In this document: positions 34,954 to 47,463 of the stretch, piece after piece
Layout: the number at the start of each line of letters is the position of its first letter
Position numbering within the stretch: position 1 is the first letter of the stretch
Source: Flavobacteriales bacterium
Lineage (GTDB): Bacteria; Bacteroidota; Bacteroidia; Flavobacteriales_D; Crocinitomicaceae
Direction of reading: 5' to 3'
NCBI GenBank assembly: GCA_947454525.1
Contig: CANGJM010000008.1
Span: forward strand, 62,001 to 126,000
Length of the DNA: 64,000 nucleotides
Program-made: the position numbers and the translations under genes
The notes under the pieces: generated by a model
What the model was told of the DNA's origin: nothing
What the model saw: the letters and a program-made list of their open reading frames with translations, nothing else
Database searches by the model: none

Positions 34954-35400
34954 ATGGCTAAAGAAGTAGCAGCATTGATCAAATTGCAGATCAAAGGAGG
35001 CGCAGCCAACCCATCACCACCAATCGGACCTGCTTTGGGTGCGAAAGGAGTTAATATCATGGAGTTTTGTAAGCAGTTTAATGCGCGAACTCAAGATAAA
35101 ATGGGTAAGGTAGTTCCAGTTGTTATCACAGTTTATGGTGATAAATCCTTTGATTTCGTTCTTAAAACACCACCGGCAGCGGTACAAATCATCGAGCACA
35201 CAAAAATCAAAAAAGGTTCATCTGAGCCGAATCGTGTAAAAGTTGCTTCCATTTCTTGGGATCAAATTCGCATGATCGCGGAAGATAAATTACCTGATTT
35301 GAATTGTTTTACCGTTGATGCAGCGATGCGCATGGTTGCAGGAACAGCAAGAAGTATGGGGGTAACCGTTAAAGGTGGAGACGCTCCTCAATCCAAATAA
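34954..35400 (+). CDS. rplK: 50S ribosomal protein L11
   Basis: A 148-residue L11 with an N-terminal [35 protein letters not shown] domain (read in segments) and a C-terminal rRNA-binding domain ending [13 protein letters not shown]. It forms the GTPase-associated centre with L10/L12. It begins 82 bases after nusG; that gap holds a predicted hairpin. The next gene, rplA, starts nine bases after its stop. Confidence 0.98.
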   Translation: MAKEVAALIKLQIKGGAANPSPPIGPALGAKGVNIMEFCKQFNARTQDKMGKVVPVVITVYGDKSFDFVLKTPPAAVQIIEHTKIKKGSSEPNRVKVASISWDQIRMIAEDKLPDLNCFTVDAAMRMVAGTARSMGVTVKGGDAPQSK

Positions 35401-35409
35401 TTAATTGTT

Positions 35410-36105
35410 ATGAAAAGAGTTTCTAAAAAAAGAAAAGAGATCTTGTCCAAATTTGATTTGACGAAGATCTACACTCTATCTGAAGCATGTGATTTGGTGA
35501 AGGGAATTTCTACAACCAAATTCGATGCATCTGTAGATATTTGTGTTCGTTTAGGGGTTGATCCTCGTAAAGCGAATCAAATGGTACGTGGAACTGTTGC
35601 ATTGCCTCATGGAACTGGTAAGGATATCAAGGTACTTGTACTTTGTACCCCGGACAAGGAAAAAGAAGCAATTGAAGCAGGTGCAGAATATGTTGGACTT
35701 GACGACTACATTGATAAAATCAAAAGTGGTTGGACAGACATCGACGTAATCATTACGATGCCTTCAGTTATGGGTAAAGTAGGTGCACTTGGACGCGTTT
35801 TAGGTCCACGCGGTTTAATGCCAAATCCGAAAACAGGTACAGTTACTATGGAAATTGGTAAAGCTGTAACTGAAGTGAAAGCTGGTAAAATCGACTTTAA
35901 AGTTGATAAATACGGTATCATTCACTCATCGGTTGGTAAAGTTAGTTTTGAAGGAGATAAAATTCGCGAAAATGCGAGTGAATTGATTCAACAACTAGTG
36001 AAATTAAAACCGTCTGCTGCAAAAGGTACTTATATTAAAAGTATCTACCTGAGCTCAACGATGAGTCCAGGGATACAAATTGACGCGAAGTCTGTTACTG
36101 CTTAA
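35410..36105 (+). CDS. rplA: 50S ribosomal protein L1
   Basis: A 231-residue L1 of normal length. Typical segments are [25 protein letters not shown], the domain II core [29 protein letters not shown] (read in segments), and the C-terminal [17 protein letters not shown]. It forms the mobile L1 stalk that helps release E-site tRNA, and in many bacteria represses its own operon. Confidence 0.98.
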   Translation: MKRVSKKRKEILSKFDLTKIYTLSEACDLVKGISTTKFDASVDICVRLGVDPRKANQMVRGTVALPHGTGKDIKVLVLCTPDKEKEAIEAGAEYVGLDDYIDKIKSGWTDIDVIITMPSVMGKVGALGRVLGPRGLMPNPKTGTVTMEIGKAVTEVKAGKIDFKVDKYGIIHSSVGKVSFEGDKIRENASELIQQLVKLKPSAAKGTYIKSIYLSSTMSPGIQIDAKSVTA

Positions 36106-36116
36106 TACTTAAGAAA

Positions 36117-36638
36117 ATGACAAGAGAAGAAAAAGCAAAGTACATCAGCGATTTGGCGGCGGATTTATCTGCTAACAATGTGTTGTATCTAGCAGACACA
36201 GCAGAATTAACAGTAGAGACAATAAATGCTTTACGTAGAAGATGTTTTCAAACAAACATTTCGTTACGTGTAGTTAAAAATGCATTGCTTCAAAAAGCGA
36301 TGGACCAAGTAGAAGGTAAAGATTTTGGCGCATTGAGAGATGTGTTGAAAGGTTCAACTTCTATTATGTTCAGCGAAGTGGCTAATGCTCCTGCAAAATT
36401 GATTGCTGATTTCCGTAAGAAATCACCAAAACCACTTTTGAAAGGTGCATACATTGATGAGGCAATTTTCATTGGAGATGATCAATTAAAAGTTCTTGAA
36501 TCACTGAAAAGTAAAGAAGAATTGGTTGGTCAAATCATTGGAATGTTGCAGAGTCCTGCTCAAAATGTATTGTCTGCTCTTAAAGGTTCTGGTAATACAA
36601 TCGCTGGAATCCTTAAAACGCTCGAAGAACGAGCATAA
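36117..36638 (+). CDS. rplJ: 50S ribosomal protein L10
   Basis: A 173-residue L10, the base of the L7/L12 stalk. Typical features are VLYLADTAELTVETINALRRRC, LRVVKNALLQKAM and the C-terminal helix that binds L12 dimers (VLSALKGSGNTIAGILKTLEERA). Only 11 bases separate it from rplA, so no room exists for a long L10 leader of the Escherichia coli kind. Confidence 0.97.
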   Translation: MTREEKAKYISDLAADLSANNVLYLADTAELTVETINALRRRCFQTNISLRVVKNALLQKAMDQVEGKDFGALRDVLKGSTSIMFSEVANAPAKLIADFRKKSPKPLLKGAYIDEAIFIGDDQLKVLESLKSKEELVGQIIGMLQSPAQNVLSALKGSGNTIAGILKTLEERA

Positions 36639-36674
36639 ATTAATTAATAATAACCTTTTTTAAATTAAAATAAA

Positions 36675-37052
36675 ATGGCTGATTTAAAGCAAATTGCAGA
36701 AACGTTAGTTAACCTTACAGTAAAAGAAGTAAGCGAGTTAGCAACAATTTTAAAAGATGAGTACGGAATCGAACCAGCTGCGGCTGCTCCAGTAATGATG
36801 GCCGGTGGTGCTGCTGATGCAGGTGAAGCTGCTGCTGAGAAAACTGAATTCGACGTAATCTTGAAAGCTGGTGGACCAAACAAACTAGCTGTAGTTAAAC
36901 TTGTTAAAGAATTAACAGGAAACGGATTGAAAGAGTCTAAAGACTTAGTTGACGGTGCTCCTGCAACATTGAAAGAAGGAGTTTCTAAAGATGAGGCTGA
37001 AGGTCTTAAAAAATCTTTAGAAGAAGCTGGAGCTGAAGTTGAGATTAAGTAA
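36675..37052 (+). CDS. rplL: 50S ribosomal protein L7/L12
   Basis: A 125-residue L12. It has the N-terminal dimerisation helices ([21 protein letters not shown]), an Ala-rich hinge (about 35-55), and the factor-binding C-terminal domain with [20 protein letters not shown] and [13 protein letters not shown]. It recruits and activates translational GTPases. A strong intrinsic terminator just downstream probably lets more L12 than RNA polymerase be made. Confidence 0.98.
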   Translation: MADLKQIAETLVNLTVKEVSELATILKDEYGIEPAAAAPVMMAGGAADAGEAAAEKTEFDVILKAGGPNKLAVVKLVKELTGNGLKESKDLVDGAPATLKEGVSKDEAEGLKKSLEEAGAEVEIK

Positions 37053-37068
37053 TTAATCCCACAATATT

Positions 37069-37114
37069 ACAGGAAAGGCACCGCTATTTTAGCGGATGCC
37101 TTCTCCTGTTTTTT
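37069..37114 (+). terminator. Strong hairpin terminator/attenuator between rplL and rpoB
   Basis: Three stacked stems ACAGGA/TCCTGT, AAGGCA/TGCCTT and CCGCTA/TAGCGG give 18 pairs with two single-base bulges on the 3' side and a TTT loop, followed by six T (37109-37114, the first being the last stem base). rpoB begins 50 bases later with no recognisable TAnnTTTG box between, so it likely acts as a partial terminator. Confidence 0.88.
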
Positions 37115-37163
37115 CGCATGTTGATTTTGACAGAATAATCGAATAACTAAAAAAACAAAAGCC

Positions 37164-40100
37164 TTGGCAACATCAAATAATTCAACCCGAATTAATTTTG
37201 CTTCAAGCAAAAATCAATTTGAATATCCGGATTTCCTGGAGATTCAATTAAAATCCTTCCAAGAATTCTTTCAGTTGGAGACAACTCCAGAGAATCGTGA
37301 TAGTGAAGGTTTATTTAAAGTTTTCGCAGAGAACTTTCCCATTACCGATACAAGAAACCAATTTGTATTGGAGTTTTTAGACTACTTTGTTGATCCACCG
37401 AGATATTCTATCGAAGAATGTATCGAACGCGGATTAACATACAGTGTTCCTTTAAAGGCTAAGTTGAAATTATATTGTACTGATCCTGAACATGAGGATT
37501 TTGAAACCATCGTTCAAGATGTTTATTTAGGTACAATTCCTTATATGACTCCAAAAGGGTCTTTCGTGGTAAATGGAGCTGAACGTGTTATCGTTTCCCA
37601 ATTACACCGTTCACCAGGTGTGTTCTTCGGTCAAAGCCGTCACGCAAATGGTACAAAATTGTATTCTGCTCGTATTATTCCTTTCAAAGGTTCTTGGATT
37701 GAATTCGCGACAGATATCAACAACATCATGTATGCTTACATCGATCGTAAGAAAAAATTGCCTGTTACAACCTTGTTCCGCGCAATTGGATACGAAACAG
37801 ATCGTGATATCCTAGAGATTTTCGGATTGGCTGATGAAGTCAAGGTCAATAAAGCCAATTTGAAAAAATTAGTTGGACGTCGTTTAGCTGCAAGAGTGTT
37901 AAAAACATGGATTGAAGATTTCGTAGATGAGGATACAGGAGAAGTGGTATCAATCGAACGTAATGAGGTAATCCTTGATCGTGAATTAGTTATCGGTGAA
38001 GAGCATTTAGACTCTATCATGGACTCTGGTGCGAAATCATTGATTTTACACAAAGAGGATGGTAATTCTACGGATTACACAATCATCTACAATACCTTAC
38101 AAAAAGATACTTCCAACTCTGAAAAAGAAGCGGTTGAACACATTTACCGTCAATTACGTAACGCAGATCCGCCCGACTATGAGACGGCAAAAGGAGTATT
38201 TGAGAAATTATTCTTCTCTGATGCGCGTTATGATTTAGGTGAAGTTGGACGTTTCCGTTTGAATAAGAAACTTGGATTAGATGATTCGGAAGAATCTCGC
38301 GTTTTAACGAAAACAGATATCATTAACATCATTAAATATTTGATCGAGTTGATTAACTCGAAAGCAGATATCGATGATATTGACCACTTATCTAATCGTC
38401 GTGTTCGTACAGTTGGTGAACAATTGTATGCGCAATTCGGTGTTGGACTTGCTAGAATGGCAAGAACGATCCGTGAGCGTATGAACGTACGTGATAATGA
38501 AGTATTTACTCCAATTGACTTGATCAATGCGAAAACGCTTTCGTCAGTGATTAACTCATTCTTTGGAACAAATCAACTTTCTCAGTTCATGGATCAAACC
38601 AATCCACTTTCTGAGGTAACACACAAGCGCCGTCTATCGGCACTAGGACCAGGCGGACTTTCTCGTGAAAGAGCAGGATTCGAGGTTCGTGACGTTCACT
38701 ACACACACTACGGTCGTCTTTGTACGATTGAAACACCAGAAGGACCAAACATTGGTTTGATTTCTTCTTTGTGTGTATTTGCCAAAGTAAACAAATTAGG
38801 TTTCATTGAAACACCTTACCGTCGCGTAGAGAATGGTAAAGTTGTTTTGAACGAAGAACCAGTTTATTTAGCAGCAGAGGAAGAAGATTCAAAAATGATC
38901 GCACAAGCAAATGCTGTGATGGATGATAAAGGAAACTTCTTGTCTGATGTAGTAAAAGCACGTTTCGAAGGTGACTTCCCAGTTGTAGCACCGAAAGATT
39001 TGAATTTGATGGACGTTGGTGCCAATCAAATTGCATCGATTGCCGCTTCATCTATTCCATTCTTGGAGCATGATGATGCCAACCGTGCATTGATGGGATC
39101 AAACATGCAACGTCAAGCAGTTCCATTATTACGTCCAAATTCTCCAATTGTTGGAACAGGAATTGAGCGTTTAGTAGCTCGTGATTCACGTGTGCTTATC
39201 AACGCTGAAGGAACTGGAACAGTAGAGTATGTGGATGCGAATGAAATCGTAATTCGTTACGATTGGAACGAAGAAGATAAAATGGTGAGTTTTGATAGCG
39301 AGGTAACTCGCTATGGATTAACAAAATTCATGAAAACCAATCAAAGTACATGTATCAACTTGAAACCGATTGTTCAAAAAGGCGATCGCGTAGAAAGAGG
39401 ACAAGTTCTTTGTGAAGGATATGCAACGCAAGCAGGAGAGTTGGCTTTAGGTCAAAACTTGAAAGTTGCATTCATGCCATGGAAAGGATACAACTTCGAG
39501 GATGCGATTGTAATTTCTGAAAAAGTTGTTCGTGATGATATCTTTACAAGTGTTCACATCGATGAGTATTCATTGGAAGTACGTGATACAAAACGTGGAA
39601 TGGAAGAGTTAACATCTGATATTCCTAACGTCAGTGAAGAAGCAACGAAAGATTTAGATGAGAACGGATTGATCCGCATCGGAGCTGAAATCCGTGAAGG
39701 TGATATCTTGATCGGTAAAATCACTCCAAAAGGTGAAACTGATCCATCTCCAGAAGAGAAATTATTACGTGCAATCTTTGGTGATAAAGCAGGAGATGTG
39801 AAGGATGCTTCGTTGAAAGCTGGTCCATCTTTACGTGGAGTTGTTATCGAGAAAAAATTGTTCTCAAGAGCAATTAAAGACCGTAAATCAAAATCTCAGG
39901 ATAAACCAATCTTGGAAACAATCGACGCAGAATACCAAAAAGATTTTGCTGACTTGAAGGAAAAACTTGCGGAGAAATTGATGGTCATTTTAGGTGAGCA
40001 CAAATCTTCAGGAGTTTATAACAACTTCAAAGAAGAGTTGATCAAGAAAGGAACGAAATTCACAAATAAAGCCTTGATGGCATTGGATTATTCCATCGTG

Positions 40101-40973
40101 AATCCATTAAACTGGAGTTCAGATGCGAAAATCAACCAATTGATTAGTCGTGTAATTCACAACTTTAACATCAAAGCAAACGATTTACTAGGTAATTACA
40201 AACGTCGTAAATTCCATATTTCTGTTGGAGATGAACTTCCAGCTGGAATCGTGAAATTGGCGAAAGTTTATGTTGCTAAGAAACGTAAATTGAAAGTGGG
40301 AGATAAAATGGCGGGACGTCACGGAAATAAAGGAATCGTAGCGAACATCGTTCGTCAAGAGGACATGCCTTTCCTTGAAGATGGAACACCAGTTGACATC
40401 GTATTGAATCCACTTGGTGTACCTTCTCGTATGAACCTTGGTCAAATTTATGAAACTGTTCTTGGTTGGGCAGGTGAAAAATTAGGCATGAAGTTCGCAA
40501 CACCAATTTTTGATGGTGCTAAACCGTCTGAAATTGATGAGTGGACAGCGAAAGCAGGCGTTCCTAAATCCGGTAAAACGTATTTGTACGATGGTGGAAC
40601 TGGAGAACGTTTCCATCAACCAGCAACTGTTGGGGTAATTTACATGTTGAAATTATCACACATGGTTGATGACAAAATGCACGCTCGTTCAATCGGACCA
40701 TACTCATTGATTACGCAACAACCACTTGGTGGTAAGGCGCAATTTGGAGGTCAGCGTTTTGGTGAGATGGAGGTTTGGGCACTAGAAGCATTTGGTGCTG
40801 CTAACATCCTTCAAGAAATCTTAACGGTTAAATCTGATGACGTAATGGGCCGTGCGAAAGCATATGAAGCAATTGTGAAAGGTGATAACATTCCTGAACC
40901 AGGAATTCCGGAATCTTTCAATGTATTGTTACACGAGCTTCGCGGATTGTGTTTGAACGTATCGATGGACTAA
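37164..40973 (+). CDS. rpoB: DNA-directed RNA polymerase subunit beta
   Basis: The 1269-residue catalytic beta subunit. It includes the rifampicin-region core ([32 protein letters not shown], read in segments), [21 protein letters not shown] and the C-terminal [21 protein letters not shown]. The only plausible start is TTG at 37164, giving [20 protein letters not shown]. An in-frame stop lies at 37128 with no ATG or GTG between, and the N-terminus matches other flavobacterial RpoB proteins in length. rpoC follows 30 bases after its stop. Confidence 0.97.
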   Translation: MATSNNSTRINFASSKNQFEYPDFLEIQLKSFQEFFQLETTPENRDSEGLFKVFAENFPITDTRNQFVLEFLDYFVDPPRYSIEECIERGLTYSVPLKAKLKLYCTDPEHEDFETIVQDVYLGTIPYMTPKGSFVVNGAERVIVSQLHRSPGVFFGQSRHANGTKLYSARIIPFKGSWIEFATDINNIMYAYIDRKKKLPVTTLFRAIGYETDRDILEIFGLADEVKVNKANLKKLVGRRLAARVLKTWIEDFVDEDTGEVVSIERNEVILDRELVIGEEHLDSIMDSGAKSLILHKEDGNSTDYTIIYNTLQKDTSNSEKEAVEHIYRQLRNADPPDYETAKGVFEKLFFSDARYDLGEVGRFRLNKKLGLDDSEESRVLTKTDIINIIKYLIELINSKADIDDIDHLSNRRVRTVGEQLYAQFGVGLARMARTIRERMNVRDNEVFTPIDLINAKTLSSVINSFFGTNQLSQFMDQTNPLSEVTHKRRLSALGPGGLSRERAGFEVRDVHYTHYGRLCTIETPEGPNIGLISSLCVFAKVNKLGFIETPYRRVENGKVVLNEEPVYLAAEEEDSKMIAQANAVMDDKGNFLSDVVKARFEGDFPVVAPKDLNLMDVGANQIASIAASSIPFLEHDDANRALMGSNMQRQAVPLLRPNSPIVGTGIERLVARDSRVLINAEGTGTVEYVDANEIVIRYDWNEEDKMVSFDSEVTRYGLTKFMKTNQSTCINLKPIVQKGDRVERGQVLCEGYATQAGELALGQNLKVAFMPWKGYNFEDAIVISEKVVRDDIFTSVHIDEYSLEVRDTKRGMEELTSDIPNVSEEATKDLDENGLIRIGAEIREGDILIGKITPKGETDPSPEEKLLRAIFGDKAGDVKDASLKAGPSLRGVVIEKKLFSRAIKDRKSKSQDKPILETIDAEYQKDFADLKEKLAEKLMVILGEHKSSGVYNNFKEELIKKGTKFTNKALMALDYSIVNPLNWSSDAKINQLISRVIHNFNIKANDLLGNYKRRKFHISVGDELPAGIVKLAKVYVAKKRKLKVGDKMAGRHGNKGIVANIVRQEDMPFLEDGTPVDIVLNPLGVPSRMNLGQIYETVLGWAGEKLGMKFATPIFDGAKPSEIDEWTAKAGVPKSGKTYLYDGGTGERFHQPATVGVIYMLKLSHMVDDKMHARSIGPYSLITQQPLGGKAQFGGQRFGEMEVWALEAFGAANILQEILTVKSDDVMGRAKAYEAIVKGDNIPEPGIPESFNVLLHELRGLCLNVSMD

Positions 40974-41003
40974 TTGATTAATAACGAAAACATTATATAA
41001 AAA

Positions 41004-44000
41004 ATGGCTTTCAAAAGAGAAATACCAAAAAAACAAAGTAGCTTTAATAAAATCACAATATCATTGGCTTCTCCAGAAATCATCCTGGAGAATTCAAGTG
41101 GTGAGGTGCTAAAGCCAGAGACAATCAACTACCGTACGTACAAACCAGAACGTGACGGATTGTTCTGTGAGCGCATTTTTGGTCCAGTTAAAGACTATGA
41201 ATGTCACTGTGGTAAATACAAAAGAATTCGTTACAAAGGAATCGTATGTGACCGTTGTGGTGTAGAGGTAACAGAGAAGAAAGTGCGTAGAGAGCGTATG
41301 GGACACATCTCATTGGTGGTTCCAGTTGCGCATATTTGGTACTTCCGTTCTTTACCCAACAAAATTGGTTACTTACTAGGTTTACCAACGAAAAAGTTGG
41401 ATCAAATTATCTATTACGAGCGCTACGCGGTAATCAACCCAGGAGCTGCTTTGGAATTGGATAATGTGAATTTGAAAAAATTCGACTTCTTAACGGAAGA
41501 AGAATATTTGGATATCCTTGACGCGTTACCAAAAGAAAATCAATACTTGGAGGATACTGATCCAAACAAGTTTGTTGCTAAAATGGGAGCGGAAGCTTTA
41601 TATGATTTATTGAAAGGATTAAACCTGGAAGAATTATCATATACGCTGCGTGATCAAGCAGAAAACGAAACTTCAGTTCAACGTAAAAATGAAGCGTTGA
41701 AACGTCTTCAAGTAGTTGAAGCAATGAAAGATTCGCAAACACGTATCGATAATCGTCCTGAATGGATGATTGTGAAAGTGGTACCTGTTATTCCACCTGA
41801 ATTACGTCCGTTAGTTCCACTTGATGGAGGTCGTTTCGCGACATCGGATTTGAATGACTTATACCGTCGTGTGATTATCCGTAACAATCGTTTGAAAAGA
41901 TTGATCGAAATCAAGGCTCCAGAAGTAATCTTACGTAATGAAAAACGTATGTTGCAAGAGTCTGTTGATTCCTTGTTCGATAACTCAAGAAAATCAAGTG
42001 CTGTTAAAACGGAATCAAACCGTGCATTGAAATCCCTTTCTGATTCATTGAAAGGTAAACAAGGTCGTTTCCGTCAAAACTTACTTGGAAAACGTGTAGA
42101 TTATTCAGCACGTTCAGTAATTGTTGTTGGTCCAGATTTGAAATTACACGAATGTGGTCTACCAAAAGACATGGCAGCGGAACTTTACAAACCGTTTATC
42201 ATTCGTAAGATGATCGAACGTGGTATCGTGAAAACAGTTAAATCTGCAAAGAAAATTGTTGACCGTAAAGAGCCAGTAGTTTGGGATATTTTAGAAAACG
42301 TATTGAAAGGTCACCCAGTTCTATTGAACCGTGCTCCTACACTTCACCGTTTAGGTATCCAAGCTTTCCAACCGAAATTGATCGAAGGAAAAGCAATTCG
42401 TCTTCACCCATTGGTAACGACAGCCTTCAACGCCGATTTCGATGGTGACCAGATGGCGGTTCACTTACCATTAGGTAACGCTGCAATTTTGGAAGCTCAA
42501 ATGTTGATGTTAGCATCTCATAACATCTTGAATCCAGCAAATGGAGCACCTATTGCCGTTCCTTCTCAGGATATGGTCTTGGGTCTTTACTATATCACGA
42601 AAGGAAAACTTTCTGTTGAAGGTGACATCGTGAAAGGACAAGATGGAATTTTCTATTCTCCGAAAGAGGTGATCATTGCCTACAATGAGAAAAAACTTGA
42701 TTTGCATGCGCGTATCAAAGTGAAATCTTATGATTTAGGAAAAAGTGGTGAGCCGGAATTAATGCTGATTGAAACGACTTGTGGACGTGTTATGTTCAAC
42801 GAGAAAGTTCCAAGAGAAGTTGGATACATCAATGATGTATTAACGAAAAAAGCATTGCGTGATATTATCGGCGAGGTATTGAAAATTTGTGGCACTTCTC
42901 GTACTGCTCAATTCCTTGACGATATCAAAGGACTTGGTTACGAAATGGCCTTCAGAGGTGGATTGTCGTTTAACCTTGACGATATCATTATCCCGAAAGA
43001 AAAAGAAGTTTTAGTTGGTAAGGCTGAAAATGAAGTGAAAGAAGTCATGATGAACTACAACATGGGTCTTATCACAAACAATGAGCGTTACAACCAAATC
43101 ATTGATATTTGGACACATACAAACTCACGTTTGACTGCTACATTAATGGATCAATTGAAAACGGATCGTCAAGGATTCAACTCAATTTACATGATGTACG
43201 ATTCAGGAGCTCGTGGATCTAAAGAACAGATTCGTCAGCTTTCTGGTATGCGTGGATTGATGGCGAAACCACAGAAATCTGGTGCGTCCGTTCAAGAAAT
43301 TATCGAGAATCCGATCTTATCTAACTTTAAAGAAGGATTATCCATCCTTGAGTACTTTATCTCCACTCACGGTGCACGTAAAGGTTTGGCCGATACTGCC
43401 CTTAAAACAGCCGATGCAGGTTACCTGACTCGTCGTTTGGTGGATGTTGCTCAAGATGTTGTTATTAATTCAAATGATTGTGGAACACTTCGTGGAATTG
43501 TTGCTACAGCATTGAAGAAAAATGATGAAGTTGTTGAACCATTATACGATCGTATCTTAGGACGTACATCTGTTCATGATGTTTATTTACCGGATACGGA
43601 TGAATTAATCATTGCTGCTGGAGATTTAATTTCTGAAGATATCGCTAACACGATTTCTAAAGCAGGTATTGAAGAAGTAGAAATACGTTCAGTATTGACA
43701 TGTGAAATGCGCCGTGGTGTATGTTCAAAATGTTATGGACGTAACCTTGCTAATCACCGTCTTGCTCAAAGAGGAGATGCTGTGGGTGTTGTCGCTGCAC
43801 AGTCAATTGGTGAGCCAGGTACACAGTTAACACTTCGTACATTCCACGTTGGGGGTACTGCATCGAACATCGCAGATATATCTGACTTGAAAGCGAAAGC
43901 GAATGGTAAATTGGAAATCGATGAATTAAGAACAATCGAACGTAAGAATGCAGATGGTACAAACCAAATCATTGTAGTAGGACGTTCAGCTGAATTGAAA

Positions 44001-45293
44001 ATTACTGACGAGAAAACAGGAATTACTGTCATGACAGCAAATGTTCCTTACGGTTCTGAATTAATGGTTTCTGGTGAAACAAAAATTAAGAAAGGTGATG
44101 TTATTTGTAAATGGGATCCATACAATGCGGTAATCATTTCTGAAGTTTCAGGAAAGGTTGTCTTTGATGGCATCATTGAAAATATCACATACCGCGAAGA
44201 AGTCGATGAGCAAACAGGATTTACTGAGAAAGTAATCATCGAATCTCGTGATAAAAAGAAAAGTCCAGCGATCCACATCATGGATCCTAAAACGAAAGAA
44301 ATATTAAGAGAATACTCTATTCCAGTTAACGCGCATATCTCTGTAACAGAAGGCGACAAAATTGAAGCTGGTGTGATCATGGTTAAAATTCCTCGTTTAG
44401 CTGGTAAAACCGGAGATATCACCGGAGGTCTTCCACGTGTAACTGAGTTATTCGAGGCAAGAAATCCTTCAAATCCTGCAGTTGTTTCTGAAATCGACGG
44501 AACAGCAGCATTCGGAAATGTGAAACGTGGTAACCGTGAAATTATCATTACATCGAAATTGGGCGAAGTAAGAAAATACTTAGTTCCACTTTCGAAACAC
44601 ATCCTTGTACAACAAAATGACTTCGTTCGTGCTGGCCAACCATTATCTGATGGTGCAATCACGCCAAACGACATCTTGAACATCGAAGGTCCAACGAAAG
44701 TACAAGAGTACATCGTTAATGAGATCCAAGAGGTTTACCGATTACAAGGGGTAAAAATTAATGATAAACACTTTGAGGTAATTGTACGTCAAATGATGTT
44801 GAAAGCACAAATCATCGAGTCTGGTGATACACGCTTCTTGGAAGGTCAGTCCGTTCATAAAGCAGATATCATGGAAGCGAATGATGCACTTTACGGAATG
44901 ATGTTCGTAAAAGATGCAGGTGATTCAGCGGAATTGAAAAAAGGACAATTGGTTTCAGTTCGTCGTTTAAGAGATGAGAACTCGAAATTGAAACGTGAGG
45001 ATAAAACATTAGTTGAAGCGAGAGAGGCTATGCCAGCAACGTCGACACCATTGTTACAAGGTATCACACGTGCGTCACTTCAAACACAATCGTTTATTTC
45101 TGCGGCTTCCTTCCAGGAGACAACGAAAGTATTAAACGAAGCAGCTATTTCAGGTAAAGAAGACCATTTGTTAGGATTGAAAGAAAACGTTATCGTTGGA
45201 CACTTAATCCCAGCTGGTACAGGTGTACGTGAATACCAATCTATGATTGTTGGTTCACAAGAAGCTTACGATGAAATGCTACAAGACGCTTAA
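41004..45293 (+). CDS. rpoC: DNA-directed RNA polymerase subunit beta'
   Basis: The 1429-residue beta' subunit. An N-terminal zinc finger ([20 protein letters not shown]) is intact. The catalytic NADFDGD motif places the three Mg-binding aspartates at D478, D480 and D482. The second zinc site has [15 protein letters not shown], and [18 protein letters not shown] is the bridge/trigger region. The C-terminal part ends with the conserved [16 protein letters not shown] (in the last ~45 residues). A GNRA-loop terminator follows its stop by 24 bases. Confidence 0.99.
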   Translation: MAFKREIPKKQSSFNKITISLASPEIILENSSGEVLKPETINYRTYKPERDGLFCERIFGPVKDYECHCGKYKRIRYKGIVCDRCGVEVTEKKVRRERMGHISLVVPVAHIWYFRSLPNKIGYLLGLPTKKLDQIIYYERYAVINPGAALELDNVNLKKFDFLTEEEYLDILDALPKENQYLEDTDPNKFVAKMGAEALYDLLKGLNLEELSYTLRDQAENETSVQRKNEALKRLQVVEAMKDSQTRIDNRPEWMIVKVVPVIPPELRPLVPLDGGRFATSDLNDLYRRVIIRNNRLKRLIEIKAPEVILRNEKRMLQESVDSLFDNSRKSSAVKTESNRALKSLSDSLKGKQGRFRQNLLGKRVDYSARSVIVVGPDLKLHECGLPKDMAAELYKPFIIRKMIERGIVKTVKSAKKIVDRKEPVVWDILENVLKGHPVLLNRAPTLHRLGIQAFQPKLIEGKAIRLHPLVTTAFNADFDGDQMAVHLPLGNAAILEAQMLMLASHNILNPANGAPIAVPSQDMVLGLYYITKGKLSVEGDIVKGQDGIFYSPKEVIIAYNEKKLDLHARIKVKSYDLGKSGEPELMLIETTCGRVMFNEKVPREVGYINDVLTKKALRDIIGEVLKICGTSRTAQFLDDIKGLGYEMAFRGGLSFNLDDIIIPKEKEVLVGKAENEVKEVMMNYNMGLITNNERYNQIIDIWTHTNSRLTATLMDQLKTDRQGFNSIYMMYDSGARGSKEQIRQLSGMRGLMAKPQKSGASVQEIIENPILSNFKEGLSILEYFISTHGARKGLADTALKTADAGYLTRRLVDVAQDVVINSNDCGTLRGIVATALKKNDEVVEPLYDRILGRTSVHDVYLPDTDELIIAAGDLISEDIANTISKAGIEEVEIRSVLTCEMRRGVCSKCYGRNLANHRLAQRGDAVGVVAAQSIGEPGTQLTLRTFHVGGTASNIADISDLKAKANGKLEIDELRTIERKNADGTNQIIVVGRSAELKITDEKTGITVMTANVPYGSELMVSGETKIKKGDVICKWDPYNAVIISEVSGKVVFDGIIENITYREEVDEQTGFTEKVIIESRDKKKSPAIHIMDPKTKEILREYSIPVNAHISVTEGDKIEAGVIMVKIPRLAGKTGDITGGLPRVTELFEARNPSNPAVVSEIDGTAAFGNVKRGNREIIITSKLGEVRKYLVPLSKHILVQQNDFVRAGQPLSDGAITPNDILNIEGPTKVQEYIVNEIQEVYRLQGVKINDKHFEVIVRQMMLKAQIIESGDTRFLEGQSVHKADIMEANDALYGMMFVKDAGDSAELKKGQLVSVRRLRDENSKLKREDKTLVEAREAMPATSTPLLQGITRASLQTQSFISAASFQETTKVLNEAAISGKEDHLLGLKENVIVGHLIPAGTGVREYQSMIVGSQEAYDEMLQDA

Positions 45294-45317
45294 TCGAAAG
45301 AAAAAATAAAAAAGGAG

Positions 45318-45348
45318 AAGGATGATCGAAAGGTCATCCTTTTTTTTA
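45318..45348. terminator. Bidirectional intrinsic terminator between rpoC and recG
   Basis: AAGGATGATC pairs with GGTCATCCTT (ten pairs, one U-G) around a GAAA tetraloop, with eight T after it on the plus strand and an A-rich run before it that supplies T on the minus strand. It serves the convergent rpoC and recG transcripts. Confidence 0.92.
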
Positions 45349-47442
45349 TGCGATTCGTCCCCAGTTTGGACGAGATTTCAACACTTGATGCATGCGTTGA
45401 TTTAAGCGTAAGTTCTCGGCTAATAGGAGGTCTGGATCTTTTTCTAGAATCTCTCTGGCCTTTTCTCTAGCCAAACTCACGATTTGACCATCCCTAGCTA
45501 AATCGGCCAATTTCAAATTTAAAACACCACTCTGCTGCGTTCCCATTAAATCACCTGGACCACGTAATTGTAAATCGACTTCGGAAATCTGAAAACCATC
45601 ATTCGTCATGACCATCGTATCCATTCGCTTCATGGATTCTTTGGAGAGTTTATCTCCCGTCATTAAAATACAATAGGATTTTTCCGCTCCACGTCCAACA
45701 CGTCCGCGTAATTGATGCAATTGGGACAATCCAAAACGTTCTGCGCTCTCAATGACCATAACGGATGCATTTGGCACATTCACCCCCACCTCGATTACTG
45801 TCGTTGCCACCATGATTTGCGTTTCTGCTTTTACAAAACGTTGCATCTCCGCATCCTTCTCTGCTGGCTTTAATTTACCATGAACCATACTCACCTCGTA
45901 AGTAGGAGAGGGAAAGGCATCGGTAATCAAATCATATCCTTCCTGAAGATTTTTAAAATCGAGTTTTTCAGATTCTTGAATTAATGGATATACAATATAG
46001 ATCTGTCTTCCAAGGGAAATTTGTTCCTTGATAAATTGCAATAATTTCGGACGATGGTTCTCTCTTCGATGAATTGTTTGGATTGGTTTTCTTCCAGGAG
46101 GAAGTTCATCAATAACTGAAACATCTAAGTCGCCGTAAAAAGTCATGGCAAGAGTACGTGGAATAGGTGTTGCCGTCATGATTAAAACATGTGGTGGCAC
46201 TGCGTTTTTTCCCCACATCTTTGACCGTTGCGCGACACCAAAACGATGTTGCTCATCAATGACAACAATTCCTAAATTGGCAAATTGAACGACATCTTCC
46301 AATAGTGCATGCGTACCAATTAATAAATGAATGGATCCATTTTGGAGTCCTTCATGAATTTCGACCCTGCGTGCTTTTTTAGTAGAACCTGTTAACAAGG
46401 CAATTTCAATCGGAAGTCCAGCCACTAATTCACGAAGTGATTCGTAATGTTGGGTCGCTAAAATTTCTGTTGGGGCCATCAAAGCTCCTTGAAAACCGTT
46501 ATCGATACCCATGAGTAGCGTCAATAAAGCAACAAGAGTTTTCCCACTTCCCACATCTCCCTGCAAGAGTCGATTCATGTGTTCGCCATGCAAAAAGTCT
46601 TTTCGAATTTCTTTTAAAACTCTTTTTTGCGCATTCGTTAGTTCAAAGGGAAGGTGTTTTGAGTAGAACGTATTAAAAAGGTTACCTAATTCCGAAAAGA
46701 CAAATCCCTTCATTTTTTTTGAACGAATTTCTTTTCGAAGCAATAGCTCCAGTTGTAAAAAGAATAATTCCTCAAATTTTAGGCGGTAGCGGGCTTGCTT
46801 ATATTCGACTTCATTCTTTGGCGCATGAATGGAAAAATAGGATTGTTCTTTGGAAATGAGGTGCAGTTCTTCCGTGAGGTAATTTGGCAGTACTTCAGGA
46901 ATCTGATTTTTGATTTGCGGAAGAAGTCCTTGAATAATTTTTCCAATTCCTTTTGCATTTAATCCTTTCACATTCAACTTCTCCGTTGAAGGATACATTG
47001 CTTGTAATCCAAGTTCTTTAGATTGTTCTCCCCACTTCGTTAATTCGGGGTGAGGAATGGTCCATTGTTGGTTGTATGCCTTCGGTTTGCCGAACAGCAA
47101 GTATGTTTCCCCGACACGTAAATTTGATTTCAGCCATTGAATTCCCTGAAACCAAATTAAATCTACTGTTCCTGAATTGTCTTCAAAACGCGCAGTGAGT
47201 TTACGGTGTCGACCACTTCCAACTTCTCCAATGTAGGTGATTTTACCTTTTAATTGCAGGTAATTGTCCACCAAATGAATATCCCTTATTTCATGAAAAA
47301 CAGATCGGTCTTGGTAACGAAAAGGAAAGTGATTAAGAATATCACGAAAGGAAAAAATTCCTAATTCTGTTTGTAAAGTGGCTGCACGTTGTGGACCAAC
47401 ACCTTTCAAATATTCTATGGGTGTGGATAACAAGTCAGTCAT
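45346..47442 (-). CDS. recG: ATP-dependent DNA helicase RecG
   Basis: A 698-residue branch-migrating helicase that remodels stalled forks and Holliday junctions. The N-terminal wedge/OB domain runs to about residue 160 (PIEYLKGVGPQRAATL, FPFRYQDRS). Helicase motifs are Walker A GDVGSGKT near 294, the DEQH box VVIDEQHRFG near 393, TATPIPRT, and motif VI QLRGRVGRG. The C-terminus ends KSRPNWGRIA. Length is typical. The accA gene is 21 bases upstream on the same strand. Confidence 0.97.
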   Translation of the reverse strand: MTDLLSTPIEYLKGVGPQRAATLQTELGIFSFRDILNHFPFRYQDRSVFHEIRDIHLVDNYLQLKGKITYIGEVGSGRHRKLTARFEDNSGTVDLIWFQGIQWLKSNLRVGETYLLFGKPKAYNQQWTIPHPELTKWGEQSKELGLQAMYPSTEKLNVKGLNAKGIGKIIQGLLPQIKNQIPEVLPNYLTEELHLISKEQSYFSIHAPKNEVEYKQARYRLKFEELFFLQLELLLRKEIRSKKMKGFVFSELGNLFNTFYSKHLPFELTNAQKRVLKEIRKDFLHGEHMNRLLQGDVGSGKTLVALLTLLMGIDNGFQGALMAPTEILATQHYESLRELVAGLPIEIALLTGSTKKARRVEIHEGLQNGSIHLLIGTHALLEDVVQFANLGIVVIDEQHRFGVAQRSKMWGKNAVPPHVLIMTATPIPRTLAMTFYGDLDVSVIDELPPGRKPIQTIHRRENHRPKLLQFIKEQISLGRQIYIVYPLIQESEKLDFKNLQEGYDLITDAFPSPTYEVSMVHGKLKPAEKDAEMQRFVKAETQIMVATTVIEVGVNVPNASVMVIESAERFGLSQLHQLRGRVGRGAEKSYCILMTGDKLSKESMKRMDTMVMTNDGFQISEVDLQLRGPGDLMGTQQSGVLNLKLADLARDGQIVSLAREKAREILEKDPDLLLAENLRLNQRMHQVLKSRPNWGRIA

Positions 47443-47463
47443 AAACAGAAGATTTGGAGGTGT

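Noticed and set aside
37115-37163. Separate promoter for rpoBC after the rplL terminator
   Set aside because: No TAnnTTTG match is present in the 50 bases; read-through is the simpler reading.
44048-44713. Long minus-strand open frame (221 codons) inside rpoC
   Set aside because: It lies wholly antisense to a conserved part of rpoC, has no recognisable protein features or start context, and is explained by rpoC codon use.
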